A stretch of DNA of 64,000 bases from contig CAZJLR010000030.1 in NCBI GenBank assembly GCA_964546815.1, forward strand, positions 1 through 64,000. Direction: 5' to 3'. The notes under the pieces were generated by a model that did not search any database, was not told the origin of the DNA, and worked only from the letters and a program-made list of their open reading frames with translations. This DNA is from JAIEPM01 sp964546815 (GTDB lineage Bacteria; Cyanobacteriota; Vampirovibrionia; Obscuribacterales; Obscuribacteraceae). The position numbers and the translations under genes were made by a program. Positions 51,954-62,011 of this stretch are shown piece after piece (the first letter of the stretch is position 1; every line of letters begins with the position of its first letter).

Positions 51954-53416
51954 TTTCTTTCCTCCGCGACCGCGATAGGAATTTCAAGCCAAAACTTGCT
52001 GCCTTTGCCTTCCTCACTTTCAACACCAATGGTGCCGGAATGAAGCTCTACAATTTGCTTGCAAATATTGAGACCAAGCCCTGTACCAAAACCCCTTTTG
52101 CCGTCGCTTGACTCTGCTTGTTGAAACTTGGAAAAGATACTATCAATTTTACTTGCAGGTATGCCACGCCCCTGATCGCTAACTGAAAGCTTGATAGTTT
52201 TGTCTTTGATTTCGCTGCTGATTTTTACTACAGATCCCTTAGGCGAGAATTTGGATGCATTCGAAAGCAGATTTACAAGCACCTGCACAAGCCTGTCACC
52301 ATCAGCGTTTATCTGGCAGTCTGCGCAATCTGATTTAATTTCGACTCCATATTTTGAGGCGAAAGTATTTACAGACTCGATTGAACGCTCTACCAGGTCA
52401 ACAACAGAAATTGTAGTTTTATTCAATTTCATGTTAGCTGCAGATGGATTATCAACCTCAGTTAAGTCATCAATGATTGTCACCAGGCGAGAAAGGTTGC
52501 GATCGGCGGTGCTGACAATTTTTAGAGGAGGACCTTCAAATTTAGTTTCTAGTTCTGCAAGTGTAGAGCGCACATGATTTAGCGGCTTGGCTAATTCGTC
52601 GCGAAATAGGGCAATATAAGCACGCTTTTCTTCTTCATTTTGACTGATTGCATTTGCCATGTCATGGAAAGAGGCATCTAGCAGCGCAATCTCATCTTTG
52701 CCTACAAATGCCGGATGAAGCGGTTTTCTCTCACGCAAACGCAAAGTGTTAGCAGCCATAATTACAAGCCTGGAGCTAATGTTTTTCGCAAAGAAAACGC
52801 CCATTCCAACTGCAAGCAGTATATTGAGCAGCAAACCACCCCAGACTACAAATTGCATGCTGTTTCTATACTTGTCTTCTTTTTCAATTACTGACTCAAG
52901 GTCTTTGAGTTGAACTTTAATGAATTCGACAGCCAGTAGTTGAACCTGGCGTCGCAGCGCATAAACATTTTCCGGTACGTTGCTTGGCACTCTTTCAGCC
53001 GCTGGAATGGCATTCAGCCTGCTAACAAAATCAGCGCTCAGATAAGACCACTGAGACACTGCCGCCAGGAGCGGCGGAAACACTTGCACATTGCGCTTAT
53101 CGCTTTCAAAATACTTTTTTAGAACTTGAAGGTCATCGTTAGCGCGCTTCGAATAGTCGCGATAATCTTTCTCATCTTGAGGATTTTGTCCTTCTCGTGC
53201 CCAGCGCGAAAGAGATTCATGCCCTTCATAAAACGACCTTGCCATGTCCTGGGTGCGCAGATAATTGTCCTTAACGGCTGTTTTGAGCACAGCGCAAGAC
53301 TCTTCCAGTTGCAACTCATAGTAAAGTAAAGAGACAAAAAGTAGCTCCATCACGCCAACAACAAGCGCCAGCAGAGCCCCTTTTTGCGCAATAGTCAAGC
53401 CAAAACCCGAATGCAT
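51950..53416 (-). CDS. histidine-kinase-like protein lacking the phospho-acceptor His
   Basis: A 488-residue paralogue of the next gene with the same order: helix 15-35, extracytoplasmic helical domain to about 187, helix 190-210, HAMP, dimerisation helix and HATPase. In the H-box the usual SHELRTPL is replaced by RDELAKPL, with Asp273 where the His should be (codon 52598-52600). The ATPase motifs NLLSNASKFSP, SDQGRGIP and GFGTGLGLNICKQIV are intact. It cannot autophosphorylate in the normal way but could bind ATP, dimerise with its neighbour or transphosphorylate it. It is the first gene of the pair and is divergent from the Ser/Thr kinase gene. Confidence 0.88.
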   Translation of the reverse strand: MHSGFGLTIAQKGALLALVVGVMELLFVSLLYYELQLEESCAVLKTAVKDNYLRTQDMARSFYEGHESLSRWAREGQNPQDEKDYRDYSKRANDDLQVLKKYFESDKRNVQVFPPLLAAVSQWSYLSADFVSRLNAIPAAERVPSNVPENVYALRRQVQLLAVEFIKVQLKDLESVIEKEDKYRNSMQFVVWGGLLLNILLAVGMGVFFAKNISSRLVIMAANTLRLRERKPLHPAFVGKDEIALLDASFHDMANAISQNEEEKRAYIALFRDELAKPLNHVRSTLAELETKFEGPPLKIVSTADRNLSRLVTIIDDLTEVDNPSAANMKLNKTTISVVDLVERSIESVNTFASKYGVEIKSDCADCQINADGDRLVQVLVNLLSNASKFSPKGSVVKISSEIKDKTIKLSVSDQGRGIPASKIDSIFSKFQQAESSDGKRGFGTGLGLNICKQIVELHSGTIGVESEEGKGSKFWLEIPIAVAEERK

Positions 53417-53577
53417 AAAAATTCCGCATCAAATCTGTTGAAAGTATACCAATCTGTCACTCTTATTCAGTGGTTGTCATCCTCAATTGAGGCACACTGC
53501 ATCAAGCAAAGCTCAATGTTCGAGTAAAAACACTGTCCTGTGGAATATAATCTGAGAAAGGACAGGGAAGACAAGAG

Positions 53578-55791
53578 ATGGCTGCGCCAGAAACATTCTT
53601 AGGTGTGGTACTTGCAGATCGATATGAAATCAGGTCTGTACTTGGACAGGGGCAGGGTGGCATGGTTTTTAAAGCCCTGCATCGCCAACTCGACCGTTTT
53701 GTTGCAGTTAAACTGCTCAACCCCCAAAACACTGACGACAAAACAGCATACATGCGCTTTGAACGCGAAGCTCATTCGATCGGTCGCCTGAACCACCCTA
53801 ACATTGTCACAGTAATAGATGTAGGTCGCTTTCAAAACGAACGACCTTTTCTAGTTATGGATTACATTGAAGGTCAAGACCTGCAAGACCTGGTTGGGAA
53901 AGAGGGACGCCTGCCCATCGGCAGATCATTGCGTCTTTGCGCGCAAGTTTGCTCGGCACTTTACCACGCGCACAAACGTGGAGTAGTTCATCGAGACCTG
54001 AAGCCACGCAACATAATGATTATCGATGCAGAGGACATCAATGACTTTGTAAAACTTGTAGACTTCGGAATTGCAAAAAATAATGGCTCCGAAGAATTCA
54101 ACGAGGCTCTTACACTTGACGGCTATGTTGTCGGAACGCCGCTCTACATGGCGCCCGAACAATGTTGCAACGGCAAGGTCGACGCGCGCACAGACATTTA
54201 TGCCCTTTGTGCAGTTCTTTTCAAAATGATTACTGGGGTCACTCCAATTGGCGGCAGCAACCTTGGCGAAATTATGCACAACCAAATTACTGCCATGCCA
54301 CTTAGTTTTGAAGAAGCATGTCCTTACGTGCAAGTGCCTTTAGAGATTCAGCAAGTAATTTACAAAGGGCTTTCCAAAAAGGCAGAGTCACGACAGGAAA
54401 GCATGGCTCAATTGCGAGCAGAGCTCAATGAGGCATTTGCTCGCGTGGCTACAACTTTGGGACAAGATGCACTGGGAACACCAAGTAATGATCAAAGCAA
54501 TGATTTGCAAGAACAAAAAAATAGCTTTGAGGCATTGAGAAATGCTGCCGTTGCCGGAGACCCTATCGCGCAATACGAATTAGTGATCAGACTTGAACAT
54601 GGGCAGGGATGCATTGCCAATCCAGTAGAAGCGAAAAGGTGGCTGGTTTACGCGGCGCAAAACGGTCTTCGTGAAGCTCAATGGCGCATAGGCGACCATT
54701 TGCTGCGCGGCGATGAGGGCTTTGAAAATAGACCAGAAGAAGCCGTAAGCTGGCTGACAAAATCTGCCGAACAAGGTTATGACGCAGCTCAATTCACTCT
54801 CGGTTGGTGTTTCGAACACGGCTTAGGCACAAATGCAAACTTGCAAACTGCTTGCCACTGGTATCAAAAGGCTGCCAAACAAGGCAACGCATATGCAATA
54901 GAACAATTACGTCTTTGCCTGGAAAAAGTCGGGGAACCAACAGCCTCAATCAGCACAGCCGACAAAATGGCAGAAACAGAAATGGAAGTGGACGACCCGG
55001 AAACACTCTATAAGCTTGGCTGCAAATTACGAGACAGCGGTCACAGGTCTGACGATAAAGCTAAAGCTTTGCACCTATTTAAGCGGGCAGCAGCACTGGG
55101 GCACGACAGGGCTCATCTCGACTATATTTGCGTCGCGCTAAACCATGCAAGTGAAGTCGAGGAAAAACGCCTGGCTTTCAAAAACCTCGAATCAGCACAT
55201 GCAGAAAACAATTCAGCAGCATCGCTTATTTTGGCGGCATGTCTTCGCAGCGGCATTTCATGTGAAAAAAATCCACAACGAGCCATGAGTCTACTTGAAG
55301 ACCTCGCCATAAACAGAAACTTTCCTGCGGCAAAAACTGTACTGGCAGCGGCACTTTTGGCGGGCGATGGAACGCAGCGAAATATTCCCAGAGGAATAAC
55401 ATTATTGAAACAGGCTGCAGAAGAAGGCGAGCCCACAGCACAGTGGAAATTTGCCATCTGCAATCGTAACGGTGTTGGTGTAACAAAAGACCAGCGCAAC
55501 GCTGAACTTTACTTTCAAAAAGCGGCTGAAGCCGGTTTTCCACAAGGTGTCGAAGATATGTGGAAGCCGCTGGCATTATCGTTTAGTGAAGCGGTTCAAA
55601 TTTTTAAATCGTTAACAGCCAGCGGCAACAAAAACGCATTTTACTGGTTGGGAATTTGCTATGAACGAGGGCTGGGCGTACCTCAAGATACTAATCTTGC
55701 TTTGAGCAACTATGAGCAAGCCTATTCTAAGGGACTGCAATCAGGGCAAGCAGCATTAGAACGCATCAAAGCGAACTCAACGTCTCAATGA
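53578..55791 (+). CDS. cytoplasmic Ser/Thr protein kinase with Sel1 repeats
   Basis: A 737-residue protein. The kinase domain is at about 15-285: GQGQGGMV loop, Lys45 in VAVKLL, HRDLKPRN (138-145), DFG (162-164) and APE. No membrane helix is seen. From about 325 to the end there are some ten Sel1/TPR-like repeats, for example AQYELVIRLEHGQGC, AQWRIGDHLLRGDEG, AQFTLGWCFEHGLGT and WLGICYERGLGVPQD, which are protein-binding platforms. The fusion suggests that it phosphorylates partners held on the repeat. It lies between the tandem histidine kinases and an LRV gene. Confidence 0.92.
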   Translation: MAAPETFLGVVLADRYEIRSVLGQGQGGMVFKALHRQLDRFVAVKLLNPQNTDDKTAYMRFEREAHSIGRLNHPNIVTVIDVGRFQNERPFLVMDYIEGQDLQDLVGKEGRLPIGRSLRLCAQVCSALYHAHKRGVVHRDLKPRNIMIIDAEDINDFVKLVDFGIAKNNGSEEFNEALTLDGYVVGTPLYMAPEQCCNGKVDARTDIYALCAVLFKMITGVTPIGGSNLGEIMHNQITAMPLSFEEACPYVQVPLEIQQVIYKGLSKKAESRQESMAQLRAELNEAFARVATTLGQDALGTPSNDQSNDLQEQKNSFEALRNAAVAGDPIAQYELVIRLEHGQGCIANPVEAKRWLVYAAQNGLREAQWRIGDHLLRGDEGFENRPEEAVSWLTKSAEQGYDAAQFTLGWCFEHGLGTNANLQTACHWYQKAAKQGNAYAIEQLRLCLEKVGEPTASISTADKMAETEMEVDDPETLYKLGCKLRDSGHRSDDKAKALHLFKRAAALGHDRAHLDYICVALNHASEVEEKRLAFKNLESAHAENNSAASLILAACLRSGISCEKNPQRAMSLLEDLAINRNFPAAKTVLAAALLAGDGTQRNIPRGITLLKQAAEEGEPTAQWKFAICNRNGVGVTKDQRNAELYFQKAAEAGFPQGVEDMWKPLALSFSEAVQIFKSLTASGNKNAFYWLGICYERGLGVPQDTNLALSNYEQAYSKGLQSGQAALERIKANSTSQ

Positions 55792-55803
55792 AAAGGATTT
55801 GTT

Positions 55804-56304
55804 TTACATAGACATCTGCAATTTCACATTTCTGAATTGCATCGCTTGTTCAACCTCATTGTTGTTTGCTCCAAATCCGTAAGCTCTGCGTACACGCGCA
55901 ATAGTTTGGAGTGCGCGGCAGTATACAAATGGATTTTCATCGTCGCAAAGCATAGACAGAATTTCCATCGGCAAATTGTGATTTTCAGCAAGTGCATAAC
56001 GTACATCGGGATGATTATCTTGTGCCAAAATTCTCAAACTCGAAATTGGTGTATTTGGATTTTCAGAAACATGTTCGCGCACGCGCGGCGAATGATGCAT
56101 GGCGAGGCGTTCTAAAATTGAAGGGTGGAGAAAGCTATCTTCAGCAAGCTTACATAAATACTTGATAGACTCCTCACGAAAGCGATTATCAGCCAAGCGT
56201 TTGCTTGTACATTCAGATGAATCTTGTGACCCCCCATTCGATTCCAAAAGCTGTATCGAGTTGCAGAGGCTCTTGAGAAATTCGATTGGATCTTCGCTGG
56301 GCAT
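55804..56304 (-). CDS. LRV/HEAT-like repeat protein
   Basis: A 166-residue protein with repeats of the leucine-rich-variant type: LERLAMHHSPRVREHVSENP, LRILAQDNHPDVRYALAENH, LSMLCDDENPFVYCRAL. Such repeats make small curved binding surfaces. AAGGAGG precedes the ATG. There is no N-terminal Fe-S Cys cluster as in some LRV proteins, and its position in the kinase island suggests, but does not prove, a link to signalling. Confidence 0.7.
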   Translation of the reverse strand: MPSEDPIEFLKSLCNSIQLLESNGGSQDSSECTSKRLADNRFREESIKYLCKLAEDSFLHPSILERLAMHHSPRVREHVSENPNTPISSLRILAQDNHPDVRYALAENHNLPMEILSMLCDDENPFVYCRALQTIARVRRAYGFGANNNEVEQAMQFRNVKLQMSM

Positions 56305-56506
56305 GGGATTTTTCCTCCTTTATGCTCATACTGTTAGTGTTGCCGAATGCACCATAACAATTCAATTGGAGTAAATGCTCTTCAGCGATTGCAGCCTAAA
56401 GCCGATGCTGACGCCCTCAAGCGAATGGCAGTATCCTCTTGCAGTGTTGGAAGAGATTGCTCTAGACTCTTTGTATTCCATTTTTGAGTAGTGGAATCAG
56501 TTAAAA

Positions 56507-58861
56507 GTGAAACAAATGAGCAAACCGAGTTTTATCGAAACAGTCGGCTTGAGGCCCTACGCTAGCCTCTTTCTCGTGTTTGCTCTGGTTGCATTTTGCA
56601 CAGGATTACTTTTTGATTTAAGCGGCATTTTGCATAGAGCAGAACTGCAGACCATAGACAGAATGTTCGAAGCACGGCGATGGATTGCCTGGACAGCAGA
56701 AGGACTAAATCGGCTAAAACCTGCTGCATTGCTGGAATATCACGAGAAGCACGAAATTCCTAGACGCTGGTGGGCTTGGGATTACACACTCAGTTGGCTT
56801 ATTGAGCCTAACCATATTCCAGTAAAACACAAGATTGTTATTTTCAATCATCTGCTGGAAGATGAGCCGCCTCTTGAAGCGCTGCACGATCATCCCTGGA
56901 TGAAAGCACTTATGCAATATCCCTTGTCCAGAGCAAAGCTGGCAGAAACAATCGAATTTTTAGCTAAGTCCGGAGCGAAATTGATTGTTTTAGATAACGA
57001 CTTTCCGCAATACACGGACGAAGATATGATTCTTGCCAGAACAATCCACAAGGCTGAAAATGGCGAGCTTACTGGAAAGCCAATTCCTGTTTTGATGGCT
57101 GCAACTGTTAATCACCGAAGCTTTGCCAATGTGCTGCAACTTGAGTTAAATTCTGGTCCTGAAGGCATACTGAAATGCCTGGAACAATTAGAGCCCGGTG
57201 TTGATGTGCAATCAAAATATACTGGCACCACAAGCATGATACTTGATGAAGACCAGGTTGTAAGGCGTGTTGCATGCATATTGCCTTCGCGCTCAAGTGA
57301 TGACAAAGAATCACTAACGCTAAAGTCTATAAGTGCAATTCACGAGTCGCTGCCAGAAGACTTACCAAAAGAAATGGATATAGATTTTGCCGGGCCGCCT
57401 AATTCTGAGCTTTATCCGGTGCGTCCATTTTCATATTTGTTAGACCCCGAAATAAAAAAGCGCATAGCCAATCCGCCAGCAGGTTCAACTGACGTAAGCC
57501 TGCCCGGCGCCATAGTTATTATAGGAGACGGAGTCAGCGACCTCTATCCAACACCGTATACAAACCTGGGCGTCAATTTGATGAGCGGACCAGAAATTCT
57601 CGCACAATCGATTGATACTATTGCTCGCCAATCGTGGCGTTATAGACTCAACTCAGCAATGAGCATTGCTTACACGGCTCTTTGCGCAATGGGCGGCGGG
57701 CTCTTGCTTTGCGCCTGGAAACGCTTTTACTCCCCTCGTTTTCACGCTGCAAAATACAACATCATGAAGCTGGGTCTGGACTTAGCTTGCACCTTGAGCA
57801 TTGTGGCAATTTCTTATGCAGTAGCTTTATACTTCTTTTGTTATGCTCGAATAATAGTACCGGTGGTGGTGCCGGCAATCTCATTGATGTTCGCATCACT
57901 TGCTACTGCTTTTTGGGAACGAGAAAATGAAAGGTCACAAGCATTGAAACAAGAGCTAGCGCATGCAGAAGAGAGACTGATCTTGCAGCATGAAAAGCAC
58001 GAAGAAGAGCTAAAACGACAAGTCGCTGAAGCGCAGGTCTTAGTTGTAAAACAAGACGAACAAAGACGAAAAGAATTTGTCCGCAAAATCAATCACGATC
58101 TCAAAGCCCCAGTAACAGTTATGAGTTGGATTCTTTCAAAATTAAAACAAGGTGGACTAAACTCAGAATCAGCACCGGAAAAATTAGAACGACTGGCAAA
58201 AACATCCGATAGACTTGTAGATCTTTTGCATGAGCTCGCATGCAGCTATGAAGCCGGTGAAAGCGCAGATACAACTAACTCAGGTGTTGAACCGTGCCAA
58301 CTCAATAAGATATTGCAAGATTGCATAGCCATGGCAAATCCACTTGCCGAAATGAAAGAAAGCAGCATTCAGTTAAAAATACCCGAAAGAATTTTATGGG
58401 TAAATGCAAGCCCACTTCAGGTAGCACGCATCTTTGATAATTTAATTCGTAATGCCATTATTCACAATCCCAAACGTACAACGATTTTAGTTGAAGCCAG
58501 GTCCAGAGCACACGTGCATCAAATCAGCATCGCTGATAACGGCGCAGGTATTTCTCAAGACAAATTAGAACATATATTCGATAAGGAATATGCCGAAAGT
58601 TTTCGCACAACAGAGGGCGAAGGAATGGGCTTGCAAATTGTCAAATCATTCGTCGAAGCGATGGGAGGAAAAATAAGTCTTAAAAGCGAAGCAGGTTGTG
58701 GAACGACCTTCACAGTCTCATTGCCCTCAGGTCATATAGAACCCGGTGGCGAATCACAGGAAGCAGGAGAAGAATTATATTCTTCGGGTCGACAATTCTT
58801 GCCCAAGGAATCCCTTGTTACAGCGAGTTCAATCGAAAACAGAGGACCAGAGCATGATTAG
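56507..58861 (+). CDS. CHASE2-domain sensor histidine kinase
   Basis: A 784-residue kinase: membrane helix 17-38, a large extracytoplasmic CHASE2-like domain (about 40-385, with SGAKLIVLDNDFPQ and IVIIGDGVSDLYPTPY), about three helices (385-465), coiled coil (470-520), HisKA with RKINHDLKAPVTV and HATPase (NLIRNAIIHNPK, DNGAGISQDK, GEGMGLQIVK). The start is a GTG or an ATG three codons on. Its last eight bases overlap the start of a response regulator, its probable partner. Confidence 0.92.
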   Translation: MKQMSKPSFIETVGLRPYASLFLVFALVAFCTGLLFDLSGILHRAELQTIDRMFEARRWIAWTAEGLNRLKPAALLEYHEKHEIPRRWWAWDYTLSWLIEPNHIPVKHKIVIFNHLLEDEPPLEALHDHPWMKALMQYPLSRAKLAETIEFLAKSGAKLIVLDNDFPQYTDEDMILARTIHKAENGELTGKPIPVLMAATVNHRSFANVLQLELNSGPEGILKCLEQLEPGVDVQSKYTGTTSMILDEDQVVRRVACILPSRSSDDKESLTLKSISAIHESLPEDLPKEMDIDFAGPPNSELYPVRPFSYLLDPEIKKRIANPPAGSTDVSLPGAIVIIGDGVSDLYPTPYTNLGVNLMSGPEILAQSIDTIARQSWRYRLNSAMSIAYTALCAMGGGLLLCAWKRFYSPRFHAAKYNIMKLGLDLACTLSIVAISYAVALYFFCYARIIVPVVVPAISLMFASLATAFWERENERSQALKQELAHAEERLILQHEKHEEELKRQVAEAQVLVVKQDEQRRKEFVRKINHDLKAPVTVMSWILSKLKQGGLNSESAPEKLERLAKTSDRLVDLLHELACSYEAGESADTTNSGVEPCQLNKILQDCIAMANPLAEMKESSIQLKIPERILWVNASPLQVARIFDNLIRNAIIHNPKRTTILVEARSRAHVHQISIADNGAGISQDKLEHIFDKEYAESFRTTEGEGMGLQIVKSFVEAMGGKISLKSEAGCGTTFTVSLPSGHIEPGGESQEAGEELYSSGRQFLPKESLVTASSIENRGPEHD

Positions 58862-59591
58862 TATTTTAATTGTCGAAGATGATGTTGATTTTGCCGAAAT
58901 ATTGAAAGAGTGCCTTGAGGAAGATGCTGCTTGCCAGGTTCTTGCGATTTTGAAAAACGAGCATGACGCTCAAAGTTGGATTCACTCAAACGACCTGAAG
59001 CACGTCGACTGCGCACTGGTAGACCTGGTAATTCCAAAAGCCCCAGGTCAAAAAGAAGCAAACTCTATGGCAGGATTGCGCATTGTGAAAGAACTCCGCC
59101 AGGCTGACGGCTTCAAAGGAACAATATTGGTACTAACAAACTCCAGGCTTTTAGAGGACGGCGAACGTGCGCTGCAAGCCGGTTGCGACGGGTATTTATG
59201 CAAGCATGCACCGATGGCTGAAATTCCCTCGATGGTTGCAGAATTGAAATTGGCAATGCAAGGCCATGTCGTACTGGTGTCGAGAGAAATGCGACATGTA
59301 TTCATAAGAGAAGAACTCTCCACGAAAGAAGCACGGCTCATGGAATTGGTCAACGAGGGCTGTTCTTGGGCTGAAATCGCCCAAGAACTGGGCTACAAAT
59401 CGGCCAATGCAGCAGCTACAATCGGCTATCGCGTATTCGACAAAATTCTCGAACCATATGATGAGCAGAAAAACGTTGATGGCAATAATGATAAGAAACG
59501 CATTCGCGCACTTGAGAAATGGCGTATTCGTACAAGACGACCATCTCCAAGCGCAGTAAGTGCAAGAGCCGGCGATCACGCTGATTCCTAG
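58854..59591 (+). CDS. response regulator with C-terminal HTH
   Basis: A 245-residue regulator starting at MISILIVEDD. The receiver has acidic E8-D9-D10, phospho-site Asp57 in CALVDLVIPK, Thr in ILVLTNS and Lys in GYLCKHAP. The loop after Asp57 is about nine residues longer than usual (KAPGQKEANSMAG). The output region, LSTKEARLMELVNEGCSWAEIAQELGY, looks like a LuxR/NarL-type helix-turn-helix, followed by a basic tail. It overlaps the kinase gene by eight bases and has GAGGA as its site. Targets are unknown. Confidence 0.88.
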   Translation: MISILIVEDDVDFAEILKECLEEDAACQVLAILKNEHDAQSWIHSNDLKHVDCALVDLVIPKAPGQKEANSMAGLRIVKELRQADGFKGTILVLTNSRLLEDGERALQAGCDGYLCKHAPMAEIPSMVAELKLAMQGHVVLVSREMRHVFIREELSTKEARLMELVNEGCSWAEIAQELGYKSANAAATIGYRVFDKILEPYDEQKNVDGNNDKKRIRALEKWRIRTRRPSPSAVSARAGDHADS

Positions 59592-59598
59592 CCGTTAT

Positions 59599-61044
59599 TC
59601 AAGCACCTCTAATAGGATTAGTTTCAGAGTCTTGAGCGCTGTTGTAAATATTGCTGAGCGAATTTGCTTTTATAAACTCGACAACAACCCTGGCGCCCAG
59701 TCCTCCCTGCCCGCTATCTATAAAGACTCTGGCATTATGAGAACGAGCAATTTCACTGACTATCGCAAGTCCCAAGCCGCTGCCGCTTACACCGCTTCCT
59801 AGAATGCGATAAAAGCGTTCAAAAACACGCTCACGTTCTTCCACCGGAATACCAGGCCCGCTGTCTTCCACCTGAAGACGCACAGTTTCTCCCAATTCTA
59901 CCGAAACGCATACAGTGCCGCCAACAGGAGTATACAAAACAGCATTTTCAACAATATTGATGACAAGCTCTTGCAGGCTTCCCTTATCACCAAGAACGTA
60001 AGCACGATTTGCCGCAGACTCAAAAGAAATATCGATGTTCTTTTCCACGGCTGCAACAACAAGACTTGAAGTTGCCTCAGAAGCGATATCGTTGAGGTCT
60101 AAGACCTGATGATCTGCCTGACCGGCCGCATCAGGTTCTGCTTTAGCTAAAGCAAGCAATCTGTTAACCAGGTGCGTAGTTCTGTCTGCACCTGCATCTA
60201 GCTGCTTTAATACTTCAGCAGCATTTTCATTGGTGTCGAGTTTCTTCAAAAGTCCGATGTAAGTTTTCAATCCGGCAAGTGGTGTGCGCAATTGATGCGC
60301 AGCATTTGCCACAAAACGCTGTTTTGCTTCGAGGTCTTCTCTAAGCAAAATCAATAGCCCGTTGATCGATCTAACAAGTGGACGAACTTCAGTTGGTGCC
60401 TCATCTTCATCAAGCGGTCGTAAGTCATTTTGCGAGCGCGCAGCAACAGCATTCCTCAACAAATCAAGCCTGCTCAAGCCTCTCGTTACACCAAACCAAA
60501 CCGCCGTTGCACCGAAAGAAATGAGTACAAGCTGTGAAAGAGCCGTATTAAAAAGAATGTGGTTTGCTAATGCTTTTCTAGAACGAAGAGTCTCGGCAAC
60601 TTGAACATACACACGATGTGATGGCGATTCTTCAACAAACACTTCTGTTAAAACAGTGCGGACAGGCTCACCATCTACTGCACTAAAGCCCCACTGTGCC
60701 GTTTCAAAATCAGGCAATTCTTTAGGAAGAGGAAGAGCTGAGTCGCCCTCAATAAGCTTGCCCTCGTATGAAATTACTTGATAGTAAAACTTGTCTTTGA
60801 AATTATGCCGCAGCAAATTTATCACCGCCGGTGGCATATCAACATCGACGCGCCCGTCTTTTATACGCAATCTTCCAACAACAGAATCGGAAGAATTTAC
60901 CAGCTGGTCATCATAAATTTCGTCAGCATAAGATTCAGCAAGGAAGTAGGTCGCAACGGCGCTTAGAATTCCCAGAATGCTTAGCGGCACCAGCAGCCAG
61001 TAAAGTAGCTGCTTTCGTATTGAACGCTCACTTTGCTTTTTCAA
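59599..61044 (-). CDS. two-component sensor histidine kinase
   Basis: A 481-residue kinase of the QseC/TctE-like type: helix 14-34, a periplasmic sensor of about 135 residues, helix about 170-190, HAMP, HisKA with FVANAAHQLRTPLAGLK, and HATPase (NIVENAVLYTP, EDSGPGIPVE, GSGLGLAIVSEIAR). The start is probably the TTG at 61044, which overlaps the upstream regulator by 17 bases; no better start is seen. It is co-transcribed with and presumably phosphorylates that regulator. Confidence 0.93.
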   Translation of the reverse strand: MKKQSERSIRKQLLYWLLVPLSILGILSAVATYFLAESYADEIYDDQLVNSSDSVVGRLRIKDGRVDVDMPPAVINLLRHNFKDKFYYQVISYEGKLIEGDSALPLPKELPDFETAQWGFSAVDGEPVRTVLTEVFVEESPSHRVYVQVAETLRSRKALANHILFNTALSQLVLISFGATAVWFGVTRGLSRLDLLRNAVAARSQNDLRPLDEDEAPTEVRPLVRSINGLLILLREDLEAKQRFVANAAHQLRTPLAGLKTYIGLLKKLDTNENAAEVLKQLDAGADRTTHLVNRLLALAKAEPDAAGQADHQVLDLNDIASEATSSLVVAAVEKNIDISFESAANRAYVLGDKGSLQELVINIVENAVLYTPVGGTVCVSVELGETVRLQVEDSGPGIPVEERERVFERFYRILGSGVSGSGLGLAIVSEIARSHNARVFIDSGQGGLGARVVVEFIKANSLSNIYNSAQDSETNPIRGA

Positions 61045-61696
61045 CTAAATATCCAAGACCTCTCATTGTGCGCAAATTGAGATCGGTATTTTCCAATTTC
61101 TTTCTCAGACGATGGATAATAATTTCGATTGCGTTGTGAGTAACTTCCATTTCCCAATTCGAAAGATGATCTGCTAGCTGTGCCTTGGTGACTATCATTC
61201 CCACACGTTGAAGCAGAACTTCAAGTGCAGCCAGCTCGCGAGCCGATAGTTCTATCATCTCTCCATTTACAGTCAGGTGGCGTTCGACTGTATCAAACTC
61301 TAGAGAGCCATGCTTAACAATAGTGCGATTGTTCCACAAATCTTTTCTCAGTAGCGCTCTGATGCGCGCTTCTAATTCAGGCAAATCAAAAGGCTTGGTC
61401 AAATAATCGTTAGCCCCAAGGTCTAGCCCCTTAACTCTGTCTTGCAACGTGTCTCTGGCTGTGAGCACAAGCACTGGAAATGCCTGCCCTCTCCCGCGCA
61501 TTCTTTTCAAAACTTCCAGCCCATCGAGTCCGGGCAGACCAAGGTCGAGAATAACGAGATCGTAAGAGCCGGTTTTTGCGGCATGATCTGCCTCAATGCC
61601 ACCGAACACTTTGTCGACGGCATAACCACCGCTGTGCAAAGCCAGAGTGATTGCATCAGAAAGGTAGTTATCGTCCTCGGCTAAAAGAATTCGCAT
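61028..61696 (-). CDS. OmpR/PhoB-family response regulator
   Basis: A 222-residue regulator from MRILLAEDDN (61696). An open frame continues upstream to 61780 but would add 28 unconserved residues. The receiver has D8-D9, phospho-Asp51 in LVILDLGLPGLDG, Thr in LVLTARD and Lys in YLTKPFDLPEL. The C-terminal winged helix has LSARELAALEVLLQRVG and HRLRKKL..LRTMRGLGYLV. It is the first gene of a regulator-kinase pair. Confidence 0.95.
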   Translation of the reverse strand: MRILLAEDDNYLSDAITLALHSGGYAVDKVFGGIEADHAAKTGSYDLVILDLGLPGLDGLEVLKRMRGRGQAFPVLVLTARDTLQDRVKGLDLGANDYLTKPFDLPELEARIRALLRKDLWNNRTIVKHGSLEFDTVERHLTVNGEMIELSARELAALEVLLQRVGMIVTKAQLADHLSNWEMEVTHNAIEIIIHRLRKKLENTDLNLRTMRGLGYLVEKAK

Positions 61697-61956
61697 TTTT
61701 TCTCTCGCTTTAAAGCGTCTACTGTAATTGTACAAGAACAAGACAGTTGCTCGTCGCAATGCGTATTTGCAGCTCAGCAATTGTCCACACTAACATATTA
61801 GCTGGCCAACCTTTCTTTTAGCTTTCAAAATCAAGCCTGGGCGCCTGGAAGCCAGTCTGCGCATGGTTTTTCAGTCATCGCGTAAGCACGGGTCCTTTCA
61901 AGAACAATTGCTGCCTCTCATCTCCTGACAAGCAGCAAAAACCGTTCTGGGAGTAG

Positions 61957-61986
61957 TTGGCAATAATGAAGAAGATTTCGTATAAT
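61957..61986 (+). promoter_or_regulatory. sigma-70-type promoter
   Basis: TTGGCA (61957-61962) and TATAAT (61981-61986) with an 18-base spacer, one mismatch to consensus in twelve. It would start transcription about 20 bases before the ATG at 62012. It is the best promoter match I found. Confidence 0.65.
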
Positions 61987-62011
61987 CTCATACACCTTGC
62001 GGTACAAGACC

